DNA from: Nonomuraea fuscirosea
GTDB lineage: Bacteria > Actinomycetota > Actinomycetes > Streptosporangiales > Streptosporangiaceae
Reading direction: 5' to 3'
NCBI RefSeq assembly: GCF_003001935.1
Contig: NZ_PVNG01000001.1
Location: forward strand, 744,001 to 808,000
DNA: 64,000 nt
Shown here: piece by piece, positions 14,103-23,806 of the stretch
Layout of the letters: the number at the start of each line of letters is the position of its first letter
Numbering within the stretch: position 1 is the stretch's first letter
Notes under the pieces: model-generated
The model's input: the letters and a program-made list of their open reading frames with translations, nothing else
What the model was told of the DNA's origin: nothing
The model's database searches: none
Position numbers and translations under genes: made by a program

Positions 14103-14723
14103 TCAGCTCAGCAGACCTCGCCGATACGCCTCGCCGACGGCTGCGGCACGGTCGCGGACGCCGAGTTTGTCGTAGATGTGCAGCAGGTGGGTCTTGATGC
14201 TGGCCTCGCTGATGAAGAGCTTGGCGGCCGCCTGACGGTTGGAGGCGCCGTCGGCGACGAGGGCGAGGACCTGGAGCTCGCGGTCGGTGAGGGGAGCCCT
14301 GACCGGTTTGCGTACCTGGCCCATCAGCCGGCCCGCGACGGACGGTGACAGCACCGGCTCGCCGGCGGCCGCGGCGCGGACGGCGCGCAGGAGCTCGTCG
14401 GTGGGGGCGTCCTTGAGCAGGTAGCCGGTGGCGCCGGCCTCGATCGCGGGCAGGACGTCGGAGTCGCCGTCGAAGGTGGTCAGGACGAGGGTCTTGATCC
14501 GCGGGTGGGAGCGGCGCAGGGCCGTGATGGCGGTGACGCCGTCCATCTCGGGCATGCGCAGGTCCATGAGCACGACGTCGACCTCCAGCGCGGCGGCGCG
14601 CTCGACGCCCTCGCGGCCGTTGGCGGCCTCGCCGGCGACGTGGATGTCGGGCTCGGCCTCGAACGCGGCGCGCAGGCCGTTGCGGACGATGGGATGGTCG
14701 TCGACGATGAGGAGGCGGATCAC
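14103..14723 (-). CDS. NarL/FixJ-family response regulator
   Basis: A 206-residue DNA-binding response regulator. The receiver domain has D8/D9 and phospho-acceptor D54 (VDVVLMDLRMPEMDG), with the conserved T and K further on (LTTFDG, GYLLKDA). The LuxR helix-turn-helix covers about residues 138-203 (LTDRELQVLALVADGASNRQAAAKL). Its ATG overlaps the stop of the preceding sensor kinase by four bases. It is the last gene of the ABC ATPase-permease-kinase-regulator operon and probably controls that transporter or envelope genes. Confidence 0.93.
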   Translation of the reverse strand: MIRLLIVDDHPIVRNGLRAAFEAEPDIHVAGEAANGREGVERAAALEVDVVLMDLRMPEMDGVTAITALRRSHPRIKTLVLTTFDGDSDVLPAIEAGATGYLLKDAPTDELLRAVRAAAAGEPVLSPSVAGRLMGQVRKPVRAPLTDRELQVLALVADGASNRQAAAKLFISEASIKTHLLHIYDKLGVRDRAAAVGEAYRRGLLS

Positions 14724-15928
14724 CGGGGGCTTCCTTGGAGGGCGGGGACGGTGGCGCTGACGGCGGTGCCCTCGCCGGGCGTGCTCTCGATCTCGAGGGA
14801 CCCGCCGACGCCGCGCAGGCGTTGTCTCATGCTGCTGAGGCCGAATCCCTGCCCGCCGGGCTCACGGAAGCCGGTGCCGTTGTCGCGGATGTCGAGCAGG
14901 ACGACGGCGCCGGTGTAGGACAGGGTGAGGCCGGCCCGGGTGGCGTCCGCGTGCTTGGCGACGTTGGCGAGGGCTTCCTGCGCGACGCGGAAGAGGGTGA
15001 CCTCGATGGCGGGGCTGAGCGGGACGCGGTCGCCGGTCACCTCGACGTGGAGGTCGACGCTGGTGGTCTGGGCCCAGTTGCGGGCCAGGACGGTCATGGC
15101 TTCGGGCAGGTGGGCGTCCTCCAGCTGGTGCGGCTGGAGGGCGGCGACGGAGCGGCGGGCCTCGGTGAGGCTGTCCTGGGCGAGGTCGAGCGCGAGCCCG
15201 ACGTGGGTGCCGGCGTCCTCGACGCGCTGGGCGGCGCGTAACTGGGTGATGATGCCGGTGAGGCCCTGGGCGAGGGTGTCGTGGATCTCGCGGGCCATGC
15301 GCTGGCGTTCGTCGAGGATGCCGGCCTGGTGGGCCTGGGTGAGGAGCTGGGCGTGCAGGTCGGCGTTCTCCTCCAGGGCGGCCTGAAGGTCGCTGACCGC
15401 CTTGCGGTATTTACGCTGCCGCTCCTCGATCTTGACGCCGGCGATGTGGCCGCCGCCGATGGCGACGGTCTGCACGGCGACGATCGCCAGGTGGAAGGCG
15501 ATGAGCTGGAGGTCGGCGTGGGCCCAGTCGATCGCCGACTGGTACAGGACGACGGAGGTGGCGGCCACGGCGGCGAACGTCCACTTAGACGGAGCGAAGT
15601 TGGCCGCCAGGAAGAAGCCGGAGATGGAGTAGATGATGAAGATCGGGTCGTGGGCGGTCAGCAGCGCGACGGTGACCAGCAGGCCGGCGAAGTGGACGGT
15701 GATGGCGACCCGCCGCCCGCGCACCTCGGCGGGCAGCAGGGTCCGCGCTCCGAGCAGCCAGGCGAGGGCCAGACCGGTGAGAAGCAGGGTGCGGGGGATC
15801 GCGCCCGGCGGTTGGACGGGGGTGGCCAGGCTGATGACGAGCGAGGCGGCGAGGGTGATGTAGGGGACGGTCTCGGCGATGCCCAGGAAGCGTCGTTCCC
15901 AGGTGGAGGGCGGGAAGGGGTCGTTCAT
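14720..15928 (-). CDS. NarL-family membrane sensor histidine kinase
   Basis: A 402-residue kinase. The N-terminal about 165 residues contain roughly five hydrophobic segments. A coiled-coil linker (about 170-200) leads to the HisKA_3 dimerization domain with DERQRMAREIHDTLAQGL, where H216 is the phospho-acceptor. The HATPase_c domain (about 295-395) shows FRVAQEALANVAKHA, DIRDNGTGF and GFGLSSMRQRLRGVGG. The sensor is essentially membrane-embedded with little extracellular loop, as in intramembrane-sensing kinases that work with ABC exporters. It lies 34 bases downstream of an ABC permease and overlaps its response regulator. Confidence 0.92.
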   Translation of the reverse strand: MNDPFPPSTWERRFLGIAETVPYITLAASLVISLATPVQPPGAIPRTLLLTGLALAWLLGARTLLPAEVRGRRVAITVHFAGLLVTVALLTAHDPIFIIYSISGFFLAANFAPSKWTFAAVAATSVVLYQSAIDWAHADLQLIAFHLAIVAVQTVAIGGGHIAGVKIEERQRKYRKAVSDLQAALEENADLHAQLLTQAHQAGILDERQRMAREIHDTLAQGLTGIITQLRAAQRVEDAGTHVGLALDLAQDSLTEARRSVAALQPHQLEDAHLPEAMTVLARNWAQTTSVDLHVEVTGDRVPLSPAIEVTLFRVAQEALANVAKHADATRAGLTLSYTGAVVLLDIRDNGTGFREPGGQGFGLSSMRQRLRGVGGSLEIESTPGEGTAVSATVPALQGSPR

Positions 15929-15962
15929 CCCGGGTTCCCCTTCTCTCGGGCGCGGACGGGGC

Positions 15963-17791
15963 TCACTCGGTGGTGGTGGCCGGTGAGGACGAGCTTAGGC
16001 GCATGGGGATCAGGAAGGCGTATCCGTACATGAGCAGTCCTGTGGCGATCATGAAGATGATCGTCGGCCATTGCCAGAGCGGCGGGAGATGCAGGGCGAG
16101 GAACCAGACCGGGTCCTCGAACCCGAAGATCTTCATCACCAGGGGCACGAGCCCCTGCGGGAACAGGGGGAGCCAGGCGATGGTGTGGCAGATCGTGACC
16201 CCGATGCGGTGGCGGAGCGGAAGATCGGCGGTGGCGGGCTTGCCGGGCTGGGGCGCGGGACCGTGCTTCATGAGGTTGAGCAGCTCGATCCCGCGCTTCT
16301 CCAGCCTGCGGCGGGCGATCCAGCCGAGTCCCCAGGCGCTGAGGGCGCCGGTCAGCACCCCGACGGCGAGGCCGGCCCACGGATGGAGGAGGACGGCGCC
16401 GGCCGCGGGCAGGGCGGTGGCGGGCACGGTGATGAGCACGAGCCAGGCGAGGCCGGTCTCGGCGCTCTCGTCGGCGCCGGTGCTGAGCGGGTTGCCGCCC
16501 CGCTTGTGGGGGTCGGTGCCGGGCACGAGCGAGGTGACGGCGAGCAGGACGACGACCCCGGCGCCGCCGCCGAGGAGGGCGGGGAGCAGGCCGAGCACCC
16601 ACGGCCAGGCCCAGCTCTGGCCGCTGACCAGCAGGCCGGTCAGGGAGAGCACGACGGCGGCCGGGCCGACGACGAGCAGCCAGGCCAGCTGGCGGCCGCG
16701 TACGTCGGCACGTTCCGCGCCGGGGGTCATGAGGGTGAGCCAGAGGGCGGTCCCGTCGGCGCCGTAGAGGTTGGCCGAGGACGCGGCGGCCATCACGATC
16801 GCGATGAGCCCGGTGAACGGGACCACCATCCAGGCGCCGATGGTGACGAGCAGCAGGGGAGAGACGACGGCGTAGGAGAAGGCGGTGACGAGGAGCTGGA
16901 TCCGGACGAGGTCGCGCCACCAGGTACGCAGCTCCTTGGCGGCGGCGGCGCGGGCGCCGCCGGCGGCGGGGAAGGGGCGGGGCGCGCCGCGGCGGGGCGG
17001 CACACCACCGCGCGCGGCCGAGACGACGCGCCGCGACAGCAGGCTCGCCCACGCGGTCAGCAGGAGGGCGATCAGGCCGGCGGCGGCCACGAGGATGGCG
17101 ACGGCGAGGGGCCAGGGGGCCTCGACGGCGGCCACGCCCCATCCCGAGGGCAGGACGCGGACGAGGACATGGGACCAGGCCGCGCTGTCGGTGCCGCCCA
17201 GGGCGATGAGGGGTGCCCAGCCGTTGCTGCACAGGGCGATGGCGGTGCCGGTCACGACGCCGACGGCCGCCGCGGTGGCGCGGGACCTGACGAACAGGCC
17301 GATGGTCGCCACGATGACCCGGGAGATCATCACCAGGGTGACGAGCGTGGTGACGGCCGCCACGAGGCCGATGAGCACTCCGCCGGGGCCGAACCGCCAG
17401 CCGTACACGGGCAGGGACAGCAGGGCGATGAGGGTGATCAGGGGCGCGGGGCCGGCGAAGGCTCCGGCGAGCAGCGCCGCCGCGATCCGGCCCGGCGTGA
17501 CCGGGAGCAGGGAGAAGTACTCGGGGCGCAGCGCCTCGCTGCCGCCGCCGATCAGGAGCGGGCCGAAGATCCAGCCGGAGAGCCAGACGGCCAGGCAGAG
17601 GGGCAGGTAGACGGGCCACAGGACGGCGACGGCGATCGTCCCCAGGGCCAGGATCAGCCCGAGCGCGGCGCCGGTGTAGAGGTTGGTGACGTTGTCGCCG
17701 CGCAGGGAGTTGCGCATGAGCGCCAGCCGCATGCCGACCATGTGCCGGGCCAGGGCGGCCGGGCGCGGAGCCGTGACGGCTCGATCTGGGG

Positions 17792-17807
<16 letters not shown>
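15963..17807 (-). CDS. ABC-2 type permease, 614 residues
   Basis: A polytopic membrane protein with about 12-14 hydrophobic segments, encoded directly after its ATPase (16-base overlap). It begins MAQLLTPDRAVTAPRPAALA and has an early LRGDNVTNLYTG segment followed by the first helices. The layout (two blocks of six or so helices separated by a basic cytoplasmic region around residues 230-280, RRVVSAARGGVPPRRG) resembles large ABC-2 exporter permeases of actinobacteria. With the ATPase it probably forms a homodimeric exporter. The substrate is unknown; linkage to a two-component system suggests envelope or antimicrobial-peptide stress. Confidence 0.82.
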
Positions 17808-18559
<752 letters not shown>

Positions 18560-18623
18560 GTCTTGAGAATCGCGCGGGAGCGAGGGCGGCGGATCGTCCG
18601 GGCGGGCAGCGGGACGGTGGATT

Positions 18624-18651
18624 CCGGCATCAACCGATCGGTTGATGCCGG
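18624..18651. promoter_or_regulatory. 28-bp perfect palindrome, TetR-type operator before the ABC/two-component operon
   Basis: CCGGCATCAACCGA is followed directly by its exact reverse complement, with no loop. The inner AACCGATCGGTT is a frequent TetR-family operator core. It lies between the OmpA-protein stop (18660) and the ABC ATPase start (18559), both on the minus strand. The absent loop and T tract argue against a terminator. No TetR gene is adjacent. Confidence 0.75.
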
Positions 18652-18659
18652 GCGCGTCG

Positions 18660-20258
18660 TCAGGAGACCGGGATGTTCGAAACCCGGCCGAGGTTCTCCG
18701 CTTCCAGCGTGACGGAGGAGACGGTGTCGGCGGGCGCCGGATAGTAGACGTACCCCCGGCCGGTCATGCCGGCATCGAGGGCCGGCACCCAGTTCTCGAC
18801 GAACTCCGTGTCCATCTTCAGCGGGTGGTAGCGCGTCTTCGTCGCCGGGTCGACCAGGATGAACGCGCCGAAGTCCGCCGCCGCGGAGAAGGTGCTGTCC
18901 CAGCCCGTGAACGGGGCGGGAACGGGGATGAACCGGGAGGCGCCTTCCGAGACGACGTCGAACGTGGCGAGCAGGTAGGCGCCGTCGCGGTGGAAGGGGT
19001 GGAAGTCCACGCGCAGGCGGTCCTGGCCGCGCTGCCGGCCGAGCGAACCCGCCACCGGCCCGGCCTGGTGGAACGGCGCAGGCGGGCGGGTGGATCCCCT
19101 GATGTCCGACGGCGGCCCGGTGGTGACCGTGACATCCGGCTTGTCCTGCTTGATCTGGTAGGAGATCTCCACCCGCCGGTTACGGGCTCGTCCCTCGGGG
19201 TTGTCACCGCCGCCCGGCTTCTCGTTCTTGGCGATGGGCTCGCTCTCGCCCTTGCCCGTGGCCTGGAAGGTGTAGCCGGAGCCGAGCTTGCCCGCGAGAT
19301 AGTCACGCACCGCCTCGGCGCGCCAGACCGACAGGTTCTGGTTGTAGGCGTCGTCGCCCTTGCTGTCGGTGTGTCCCTCGACGGTGATCGGCGGTTTGGC
19401 GGGGTCGGCCCGCTCGCGGGTCTCGCGTACGGCGTCGTCGAGGACGGCGGTGGCCTTGCCGGAGAGCGTGGCCTTGTCGAAGGCGAACAGCACGTCGGTA
19501 CGCAGTCCCACCGTCTCCTTGCCGCCCTGCCTGCGTTTCGTCCGCTGCGGCGCCTCCACCAGCTCGTTCACGTCGGAGACCCCGGACCAGATCGCGCCGG
19601 AGGGCGGCACCACCGGCCACTGGAACTCCGTGCCGGGCGACGGCTCCGCGCCCTGGCCGCGCGCCTTGGCGGCGGGCGTACCGGCGCCTTCGGTGACCGG
19701 AAGGCCCGTCATGGGCGCCATCGGCAGGTCGGGCACCAGCGACACGCGCGCGACGCCGGCGGGCAGCGGCGGGAAATACACCTCGACCGGGTAACGCACC
19801 CCCGGCCGGAACTCGTCGGGCAGGATCCCCGAGGTCATGGAGTGCCGGGTGCCGAACGCGATCCCGTTGACGTCCTTCTCCCGCAGCGTGAAGTACACCT
19901 TCCCCGCGACCGGGTCCAGCAGCCGGAACCTGCCGAAGCTCACGCTCTGCCCGCGCAGGCCGTCGTATCCGAAGTCACCGGTGATCGGCCTGTCGGCAGT
20001 GGTCGTGATCACCATCTTCATCGCGGTGAGGCCGGCGTGGCGTTCCACCGCCTCGACCTCCACCCGGAAGGGGGCGGGCACGTCGTACCCGGCCAGCCCC
20101 TCGCCGGTGAAAGCGCTCGCCGGGCTCGGAGACGCCCGCCGCGTGGCCGCGGTCTTCGACGGGGGCGGGCTGTCGTCCGGAGTGGGCGGGTTGACCCCGC
20201 CGCAGCCGACGAGCACGGCGGCGGCCAGGACGGCAGCGGCACCTCGGATCGCGCGCAC
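18660..20258 (-). CDS. OmpA-domain lipoprotein
   Basis: A 532-residue exported protein. A GTG start at 20258 follows GGAGGTGAT. The signal ends in the lipobox LVGC with C19 as the lipid anchor, followed by a Pro/Ser-rich tether. About 200 residues of an uncharacterised extracellular domain precede the OmpA-like peptidoglycan-binding domain (about residues 265-375), recognised by FDKATLSGKATAVLDD, VEGHTDSKGDDAYNQNLSVWRAEAV and NPEGRARNRRVEI. A second about 150-residue beta-rich domain follows to the C-terminus. In actinobacteria such proteins anchor surface structures to peptidoglycan. It is transcribed toward the ABC operon, but an operator palindrome separates them. Confidence 0.88.
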   Translation of the reverse strand: MRAIRGAAAVLAAAVLVGCGGVNPPTPDDSPPPSKTAATRRASPSPASAFTGEGLAGYDVPAPFRVEVEAVERHAGLTAMKMVITTTADRPITGDFGYDGLRGQSVSFGRFRLLDPVAGKVYFTLREKDVNGIAFGTRHSMTSGILPDEFRPGVRYPVEVYFPPLPAGVARVSLVPDLPMAPMTGLPVTEGAGTPAAKARGQGAEPSPGTEFQWPVVPPSGAIWSGVSDVNELVEAPQRTKRRQGGKETVGLRTDVLFAFDKATLSGKATAVLDDAVRETRERADPAKPPITVEGHTDSKGDDAYNQNLSVWRAEAVRDYLAGKLGSGYTFQATGKGESEPIAKNEKPGGGDNPEGRARNRRVEISYQIKQDKPDVTVTTGPPSDIRGSTRPPAPFHQAGPVAGSLGRQRGQDRLRVDFHPFHRDGAYLLATFDVVSEGASRFIPVPAPFTGWDSTFSAAADFGAFILVDPATKTRYHPLKMDTEFVENWVPALDAGMTGRGYVYYPAPADTVSSVTLEAENLGRVSNIPVS

Positions 20259-20380
20259 GGATCACCTCCGGATCAACGCCGGGGAGCTTAGTGCCTTCCC
20301 GCCCGCCGTGGGCCGCTTCCCGCCGACACGTGCGCTCCTGTCCGGTTGCCGGGGCTCAGGCCGTCCTGGCCGCGCGGATG

Positions 20381-22078
20381 TCAGCGGAGCACGCGGAAGC
20401 GGTGGGTGCCGTCCCGCTTCAGCTGCTCGACCAGGCCGAACTCCCACTCCAGGTACGCCTCCATGGCCGCCCGGCCGTTGTCCGTGCCCTCGTACGGCCG
20501 CCGGTACCGATCGGCGGGAGGGACCGCGTACCGCGCCGGCTCCGACTCCAGCGGCGCGCCGGTGCCCCAGGCCGCCGTGCCGCCGTCCAGGCTGAACACC
20601 GGTGCGGACGTGAGCCGGCTGAGGTCGGCGGCGGCGAGGCGGGCCAGCCGGCCGGTCGGTGACGTGACGACGTACCTGGTGACGATGTGCCCGCCGGTGG
20701 TGTGCCCGGTGGTGTGCCGGGCGGCGGCGTCGATCGTGCCGAGCGCGGCGGGCAGCCGGGCCCTTGCAGCGTGCCAGGCGCCGGGGACGTGCCCGGCGGC
20801 GTAGTCCCGGCTGGGCCCGACGTCGATGACGACCGTGGCGGCCCGAACGGCATCGAGCGGGTCGAGGTGGTCGGTGCCGAGCCGGTCGATCACGGCCGTG
20901 GCCTCCTCGCAGGCGCCGAGCCAGGTGCGAAGGGTGGCCGCGTCCACCGTCTCGACCTGCGGCGGATCAGGGACGGGACCGGGTTCCGCGCCCCGCAGGA
21001 CCAGGTCCCCTGGATCGGCGGGGCTGATCGCCCACGTCTCCCATCCCATCTGGGCCAGCCACGACCCGGTCATCGCGGCGCGGACCCCGTCGTCGTCCAC
21101 GAGGACGATCCGGGCGCCGCGCACCGGCGCGTGGTGGTCGGTCTCCTGGACGAGCTGCCCGCCGGGAGCGTGGAGGGAGCCGTCGAGGTGACCGGCGGCG
21201 AATTCGGCCGCGGACCGCACGTCGAAGAGGTACCTGGTGCGGCGGGGATCGTACAGGCCGGGCAGCTCGCTCGTACGGATGAATCGGACGCCGGCCCGCC
21301 GGGCGACGGCGCGCGCGCCGGAGCGGGCGAGCGCGTGGTGGGACTCTGACACACCGGGCGGAGCCGTGCCGGTCGCCCCGTGGTCGAGCCGCTGCCCGGC
21401 CAGCGTCCAGCCGATGGTGCCGTTGCGCAGCGCCGCCACGGGGTTGGGCAGGCCGGCGTTGATCAGGGACTGCGCGCCGATGATGCTCCGCGTGCGCCCC
21501 GCGCAGTTCACCACGACGGGAGCGGCGGGATCGGGGGCGAGTTCGCGGATGCGCAGCACCAGCTCGGCGCCGGGCACGCTGGTGGCGGTCGGGATGCTCA
21601 TGGTGCGGAACTCGTCGAACCGGCGCGCGTCCACGATCACGGGCGGCGTGCCGGCCTCGATCAGGGCTCCCACGTGCTCGGCGGTCAGCGACGGGGTGCG
21701 GTTGACCGACTCGACCAGCTCGCCGAACGCCTTGCTGGGCGCGTTGACGTCCTGGAAGAGCTCGCCGCCCGACGCGGTCCAGCCGTCGAGCCCGTCCAGC
21801 AGCGGGCGCACGTCGGAGTAGCCGAGCCGGCGCAGGACGTCGATCGCCTGCCGCGCGGGCGCGTCCGCGTCGCCGTACACGACGACGGCTGTGTCCAGGC
21901 GGGGGATGCGCCGCCAGGCGTCCAGCTCCAGCAGCGAAAGGGGGAAGTTCGCCGCCCACAGCGGATGCCCCCGCGCGTACAGGGCCTCTTCGCGTACGTC
22001 GGCGATGACGATTTCGTCGCGGCGCAGCAGCAGCGCGCGGACCTGCGCGGCGGTGACGGCGGCCGGCTGAGCGGGCAT
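20381..22078 (-). CDS. Sulfurtransferase with four rhodanese domains
   Basis: A 565-residue cytoplasmic protein built from about four rhodanese-like domains (roughly residues 8-110, 130-240, 270-370 and 395-510). Only domain two has the active-site cysteine (VVVNCAGRTRSIIGAQSL). The equivalent loops read VVVYGDADAPARQ in domain one, IVLVDDDGVRAAMT in domain three and YVVTSPTGRLARL in domain four, so these three should be inactive. It lies nine bases after the cupin gene, in a LysR-cupin-rhodanese operon divergent from an SsuD-like monooxygenase and a peptide-type importer. It probably moves sulfane sulfur released by that pathway. Confidence 0.88.
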   Translation of the reverse strand: MPAQPAAVTAAQVRALLLRRDEIVIADVREEALYARGHPLWAANFPLSLLELDAWRRIPRLDTAVVVYGDADAPARQAIDVLRRLGYSDVRPLLDGLDGWTASGGELFQDVNAPSKAFGELVESVNRTPSLTAEHVGALIEAGTPPVIVDARRFDEFRTMSIPTATSVPGAELVLRIRELAPDPAAPVVVNCAGRTRSIIGAQSLINAGLPNPVAALRNGTIGWTLAGQRLDHGATGTAPPGVSESHHALARSGARAVARRAGVRFIRTSELPGLYDPRRTRYLFDVRSAAEFAAGHLDGSLHAPGGQLVQETDHHAPVRGARIVLVDDDGVRAAMTGSWLAQMGWETWAISPADPGDLVLRGAEPGPVPDPPQVETVDAATLRTWLGACEEATAVIDRLGTDHLDPLDAVRAATVVIDVGPSRDYAAGHVPGAWHAARARLPAALGTIDAAARHTTGHTTGGHIVTRYVVTSPTGRLARLAAADLSRLTSAPVFSLDGGTAAWGTGAPLESEPARYAVPPADRYRRPYEGTDNGRAAMEAYLEWEFGLVEQLKRDGTHRFRVLR

Positions 22079-22086
22079 CGGCCGGC

Positions 22087-22638
22087 TCAGCGGAGCTCGA
22101 CGCCGGACCAGTCGAGCCCGTCGAGGTTGACCACGATCGCCTCCTGGGTCGTGCGGGCGATGACGACGACGGCCTCGGTGTCCGGGTCGGGGTTCTCCTC
22201 GCGGTGCGGGACGAACGGCGGCACGAAGACGTAGTCGCCGGGACCGGTCTCGATCCGGTGCTCCACCGGCTCGTGGCCCTCCACGTCGAGGAAGACGAAG
22301 ACGGGATGCCCGGACACGACGTAGATCGCGGTCTCGGACGCCCCGTGGTGGTGGTCGCCCGACGCCGTGGCCGCGGTGACGTGCGTCTGTCCCATCCAGA
22401 GGTTCCTGGCGCCGACCGTCTTGCCGCTGATCGCCTCGACCCGCGTCATCCCCGAGGTCTGCGAGGTCCGCCCGATCAGGCCGCTCGGCGCGACGTGGTG
22501 CAGGGTGCGGTGGAACGGGTCGACGCCGGCGGGCACGAGCACACCGCTGGGCGTGCGGACCAGGCGGGCGCCGGTAGCGTCGGACGGGTCTCGGACCAGG
22601 CCGGGGCCGGTCGGGTCGGACGGGTGAACGGGCATCAT
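22087..22638 (-). CDS. Cupin-domain protein
   Basis: A 183-residue single-domain cupin. Motif 1 is SGDHHHGASETAIYVVSG (three consecutive histidines plus the Glu) and motif 2 is GDYVFVPPFVPHREEN, giving a complete His/His/Glu/His metal site. The start overlaps the stop of the LysR gene (ATGA), showing translational coupling; a second in-frame ATG follows at once. Cysteine-dioxygenase-like or sensor roles are possible. The operon context suggests oxidation or handling of a sulfur compound, but the substrate is not shown. Confidence 0.82.
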   Translation of the reverse strand: MMPVHPSDPTGPGLVRDPSDATGARLVRTPSGVLVPAGVDPFHRTLHHVAPSGLIGRTSQTSGMTRVEAISGKTVGARNLWMGQTHVTAATASGDHHHGASETAIYVVSGHPVFVFLDVEGHEPVEHRIETGPGDYVFVPPFVPHREENPDPDTEAVVVIARTTQEAIVVNLDGLDWSGVELR

Positions 22639-23534
22639 GCTCCTTTGGCGAGGGCGAAGTCGTGGGCCGGCACCTTGGTCAGGACCGGTGCCGACAGCAG
22701 GGCGCGCAGCGTGTCCGACACGCGGCCGGAGACCGTCGGCGCGACGCCCTGCCGGGTCCACAACGCCAGCGGCAGCGGGCTCGGCCGCGGCAGGTCGTCG
22801 CGAGGAACGAGGCCCACAGGGGTCTGCCCGAGCGTCGCCAGCAGCGCCACGCCCGCGCCCGCGCTGACGGCGGCCTGCACCCCGGCCAGCTGGTTGGCCT
22901 CGGCGGCGATGGCGGCCGGGATCGAGTGGTGCGCCAGGGTCACGAGAGCCCGGTCGCGCAGGGCGCAGGGATCGTCGAAGGCGACGACGGGCAGCGGCTC
23001 GCCCCGCCTCGGCGCCGTCCATCCGGGAGCGGAGTACCAGGTGAGCATCAGGTCGCCGACCGCGGTGGCGCGCGGGTCGTCGGCGGGGCCGATGAGCAGG
23101 GCCAGGTCGATGCGCCCTGTCGCGAAGCTCTCGCGGAGCTTGGTCCCGCGGTCGATCCGGAACTTGACCCCGTACCGGGGCGCCGGCGCGTCGAGCGCGG
23201 TGGCCAGGTGCGGCAGCAGCTGGGCGGCGGCGTGCTCGGTCGAGCCGATGACGATCGTCCCGCGGGCCTCGTGGCCGAAGCTGCGCAGCCCTTCGTCGTG
23301 CAGCGCCAGGAGGTTGCGCGCCAGGCCGAGCAGCTTCTCGCCGTCGGCGGTGAACCGGGAGCCGCGGCCGCGCCGCTCCACCAGCGGGCGGCCGATCGCG
23401 GACTCCAGCCGGCGGACGTGCTGGCTCACCGCTCCCTGGCTGAGGTGCAGGGCGTCGGCGGCGCGCTGGAAGCCGCCGGTGTCGGCGACAGCGACGAAGC
23501 TGCGCAACGGAGCGATGTCCAGCGTACGGTTCAT
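22635..23534 (-). CDS. LysR-family transcriptional regulator
   Basis: A 299-residue LysR protein. The N-terminal winged helix-turn-helix is RSFVAVADTGGFQRAADALHL followed by SQGAVSQHVRRLESAIGRPL (residues 11-51). A two-lobed substrate-binding domain follows from about residue 92 (GTIVIGSTEHAAAQLLP). It heads the cupin-rhodanese operon and is divergent from the monooxygenase-importer operon, so it is the likely regulator of both. The 272-base divergent intergenic region is AT-rich next to its start and contains inverted repeats. Confidence 0.93.
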   Translation of the reverse strand: MNRTLDIAPLRSFVAVADTGGFQRAADALHLSQGAVSQHVRRLESAIGRPLVERRGRGSRFTADGEKLLGLARNLLALHDEGLRSFGHEARGTIVIGSTEHAAAQLLPHLATALDAPAPRYGVKFRIDRGTKLRESFATGRIDLALLIGPADDPRATAVGDLMLTWYSAPGWTAPRRGEPLPVVAFDDPCALRDRALVTLAHHSIPAAIAAEANQLAGVQAAVSAGAGVALLATLGQTPVGLVPRDDLPRPSPLPLALWTRQGVAPTVSGRVSDTLRALLSAPVLTKVPAHDFALAKGA

Positions 23535-23689
23535 GTCCTGGAGTATACCTATTATTCCTACCTGATGTAAGGGTATTTATCACGCGACGTGATGAGCCGT
23601 GATTAGAAAGCGTCGTTGGACAGTCCGGCGGGTGACACCGCAGGCTGACGAGTGTGCACCGGCCGGCCGTCGGCGGCGGTGTGACCTCA
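23535..23689. promoter_or_regulatory. Divergent promoter/operator region of the organosulfur locus
   Basis: The stretch 23540-23600 is the most AT-rich in this part of the window. It contains ATACC...GGTAT inverted halves (about 23545-23576) and a perfect inverted repeat ATCACG-CGA-CGTGAT (23579-23593). These are suitable LysR sites for controlling both directions. No gene lies here. Confidence 0.55.
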
Positions 23690-23766
23690 GCGCCCACCGA
23701 AGGCGCCGCCGAAGGCGCCCACCGAAGGCGCCTACCGAGAGCGCCACCGAAAGCACACCGAACGCG
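23690..23766. repeat. 12-13 bp tandem repeat in the leader of the monooxygenase operon
   Basis: Six units of the type GGCGCCCACCGAA, degenerating toward the 3' end, lie 40-117 bases before the SsuD-like gene, between the putative LysR sites and the ribosome binding site. Confidence 0.8.
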
Positions 23767-23806
23767 GCCGACGCGGCCTCAGTCCACACGTTGAAAGGTT
23801 CGCACC

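Noticed and set aside
22087..23697. 536-codon minus-strand open frame joining the cupin to sequence upstream of the LysR gene
   Set aside because: The upstream two thirds is the antisense-like shadow of the LysR gene in another frame; the cupin starts at 22638, coupled to the LysR stop.
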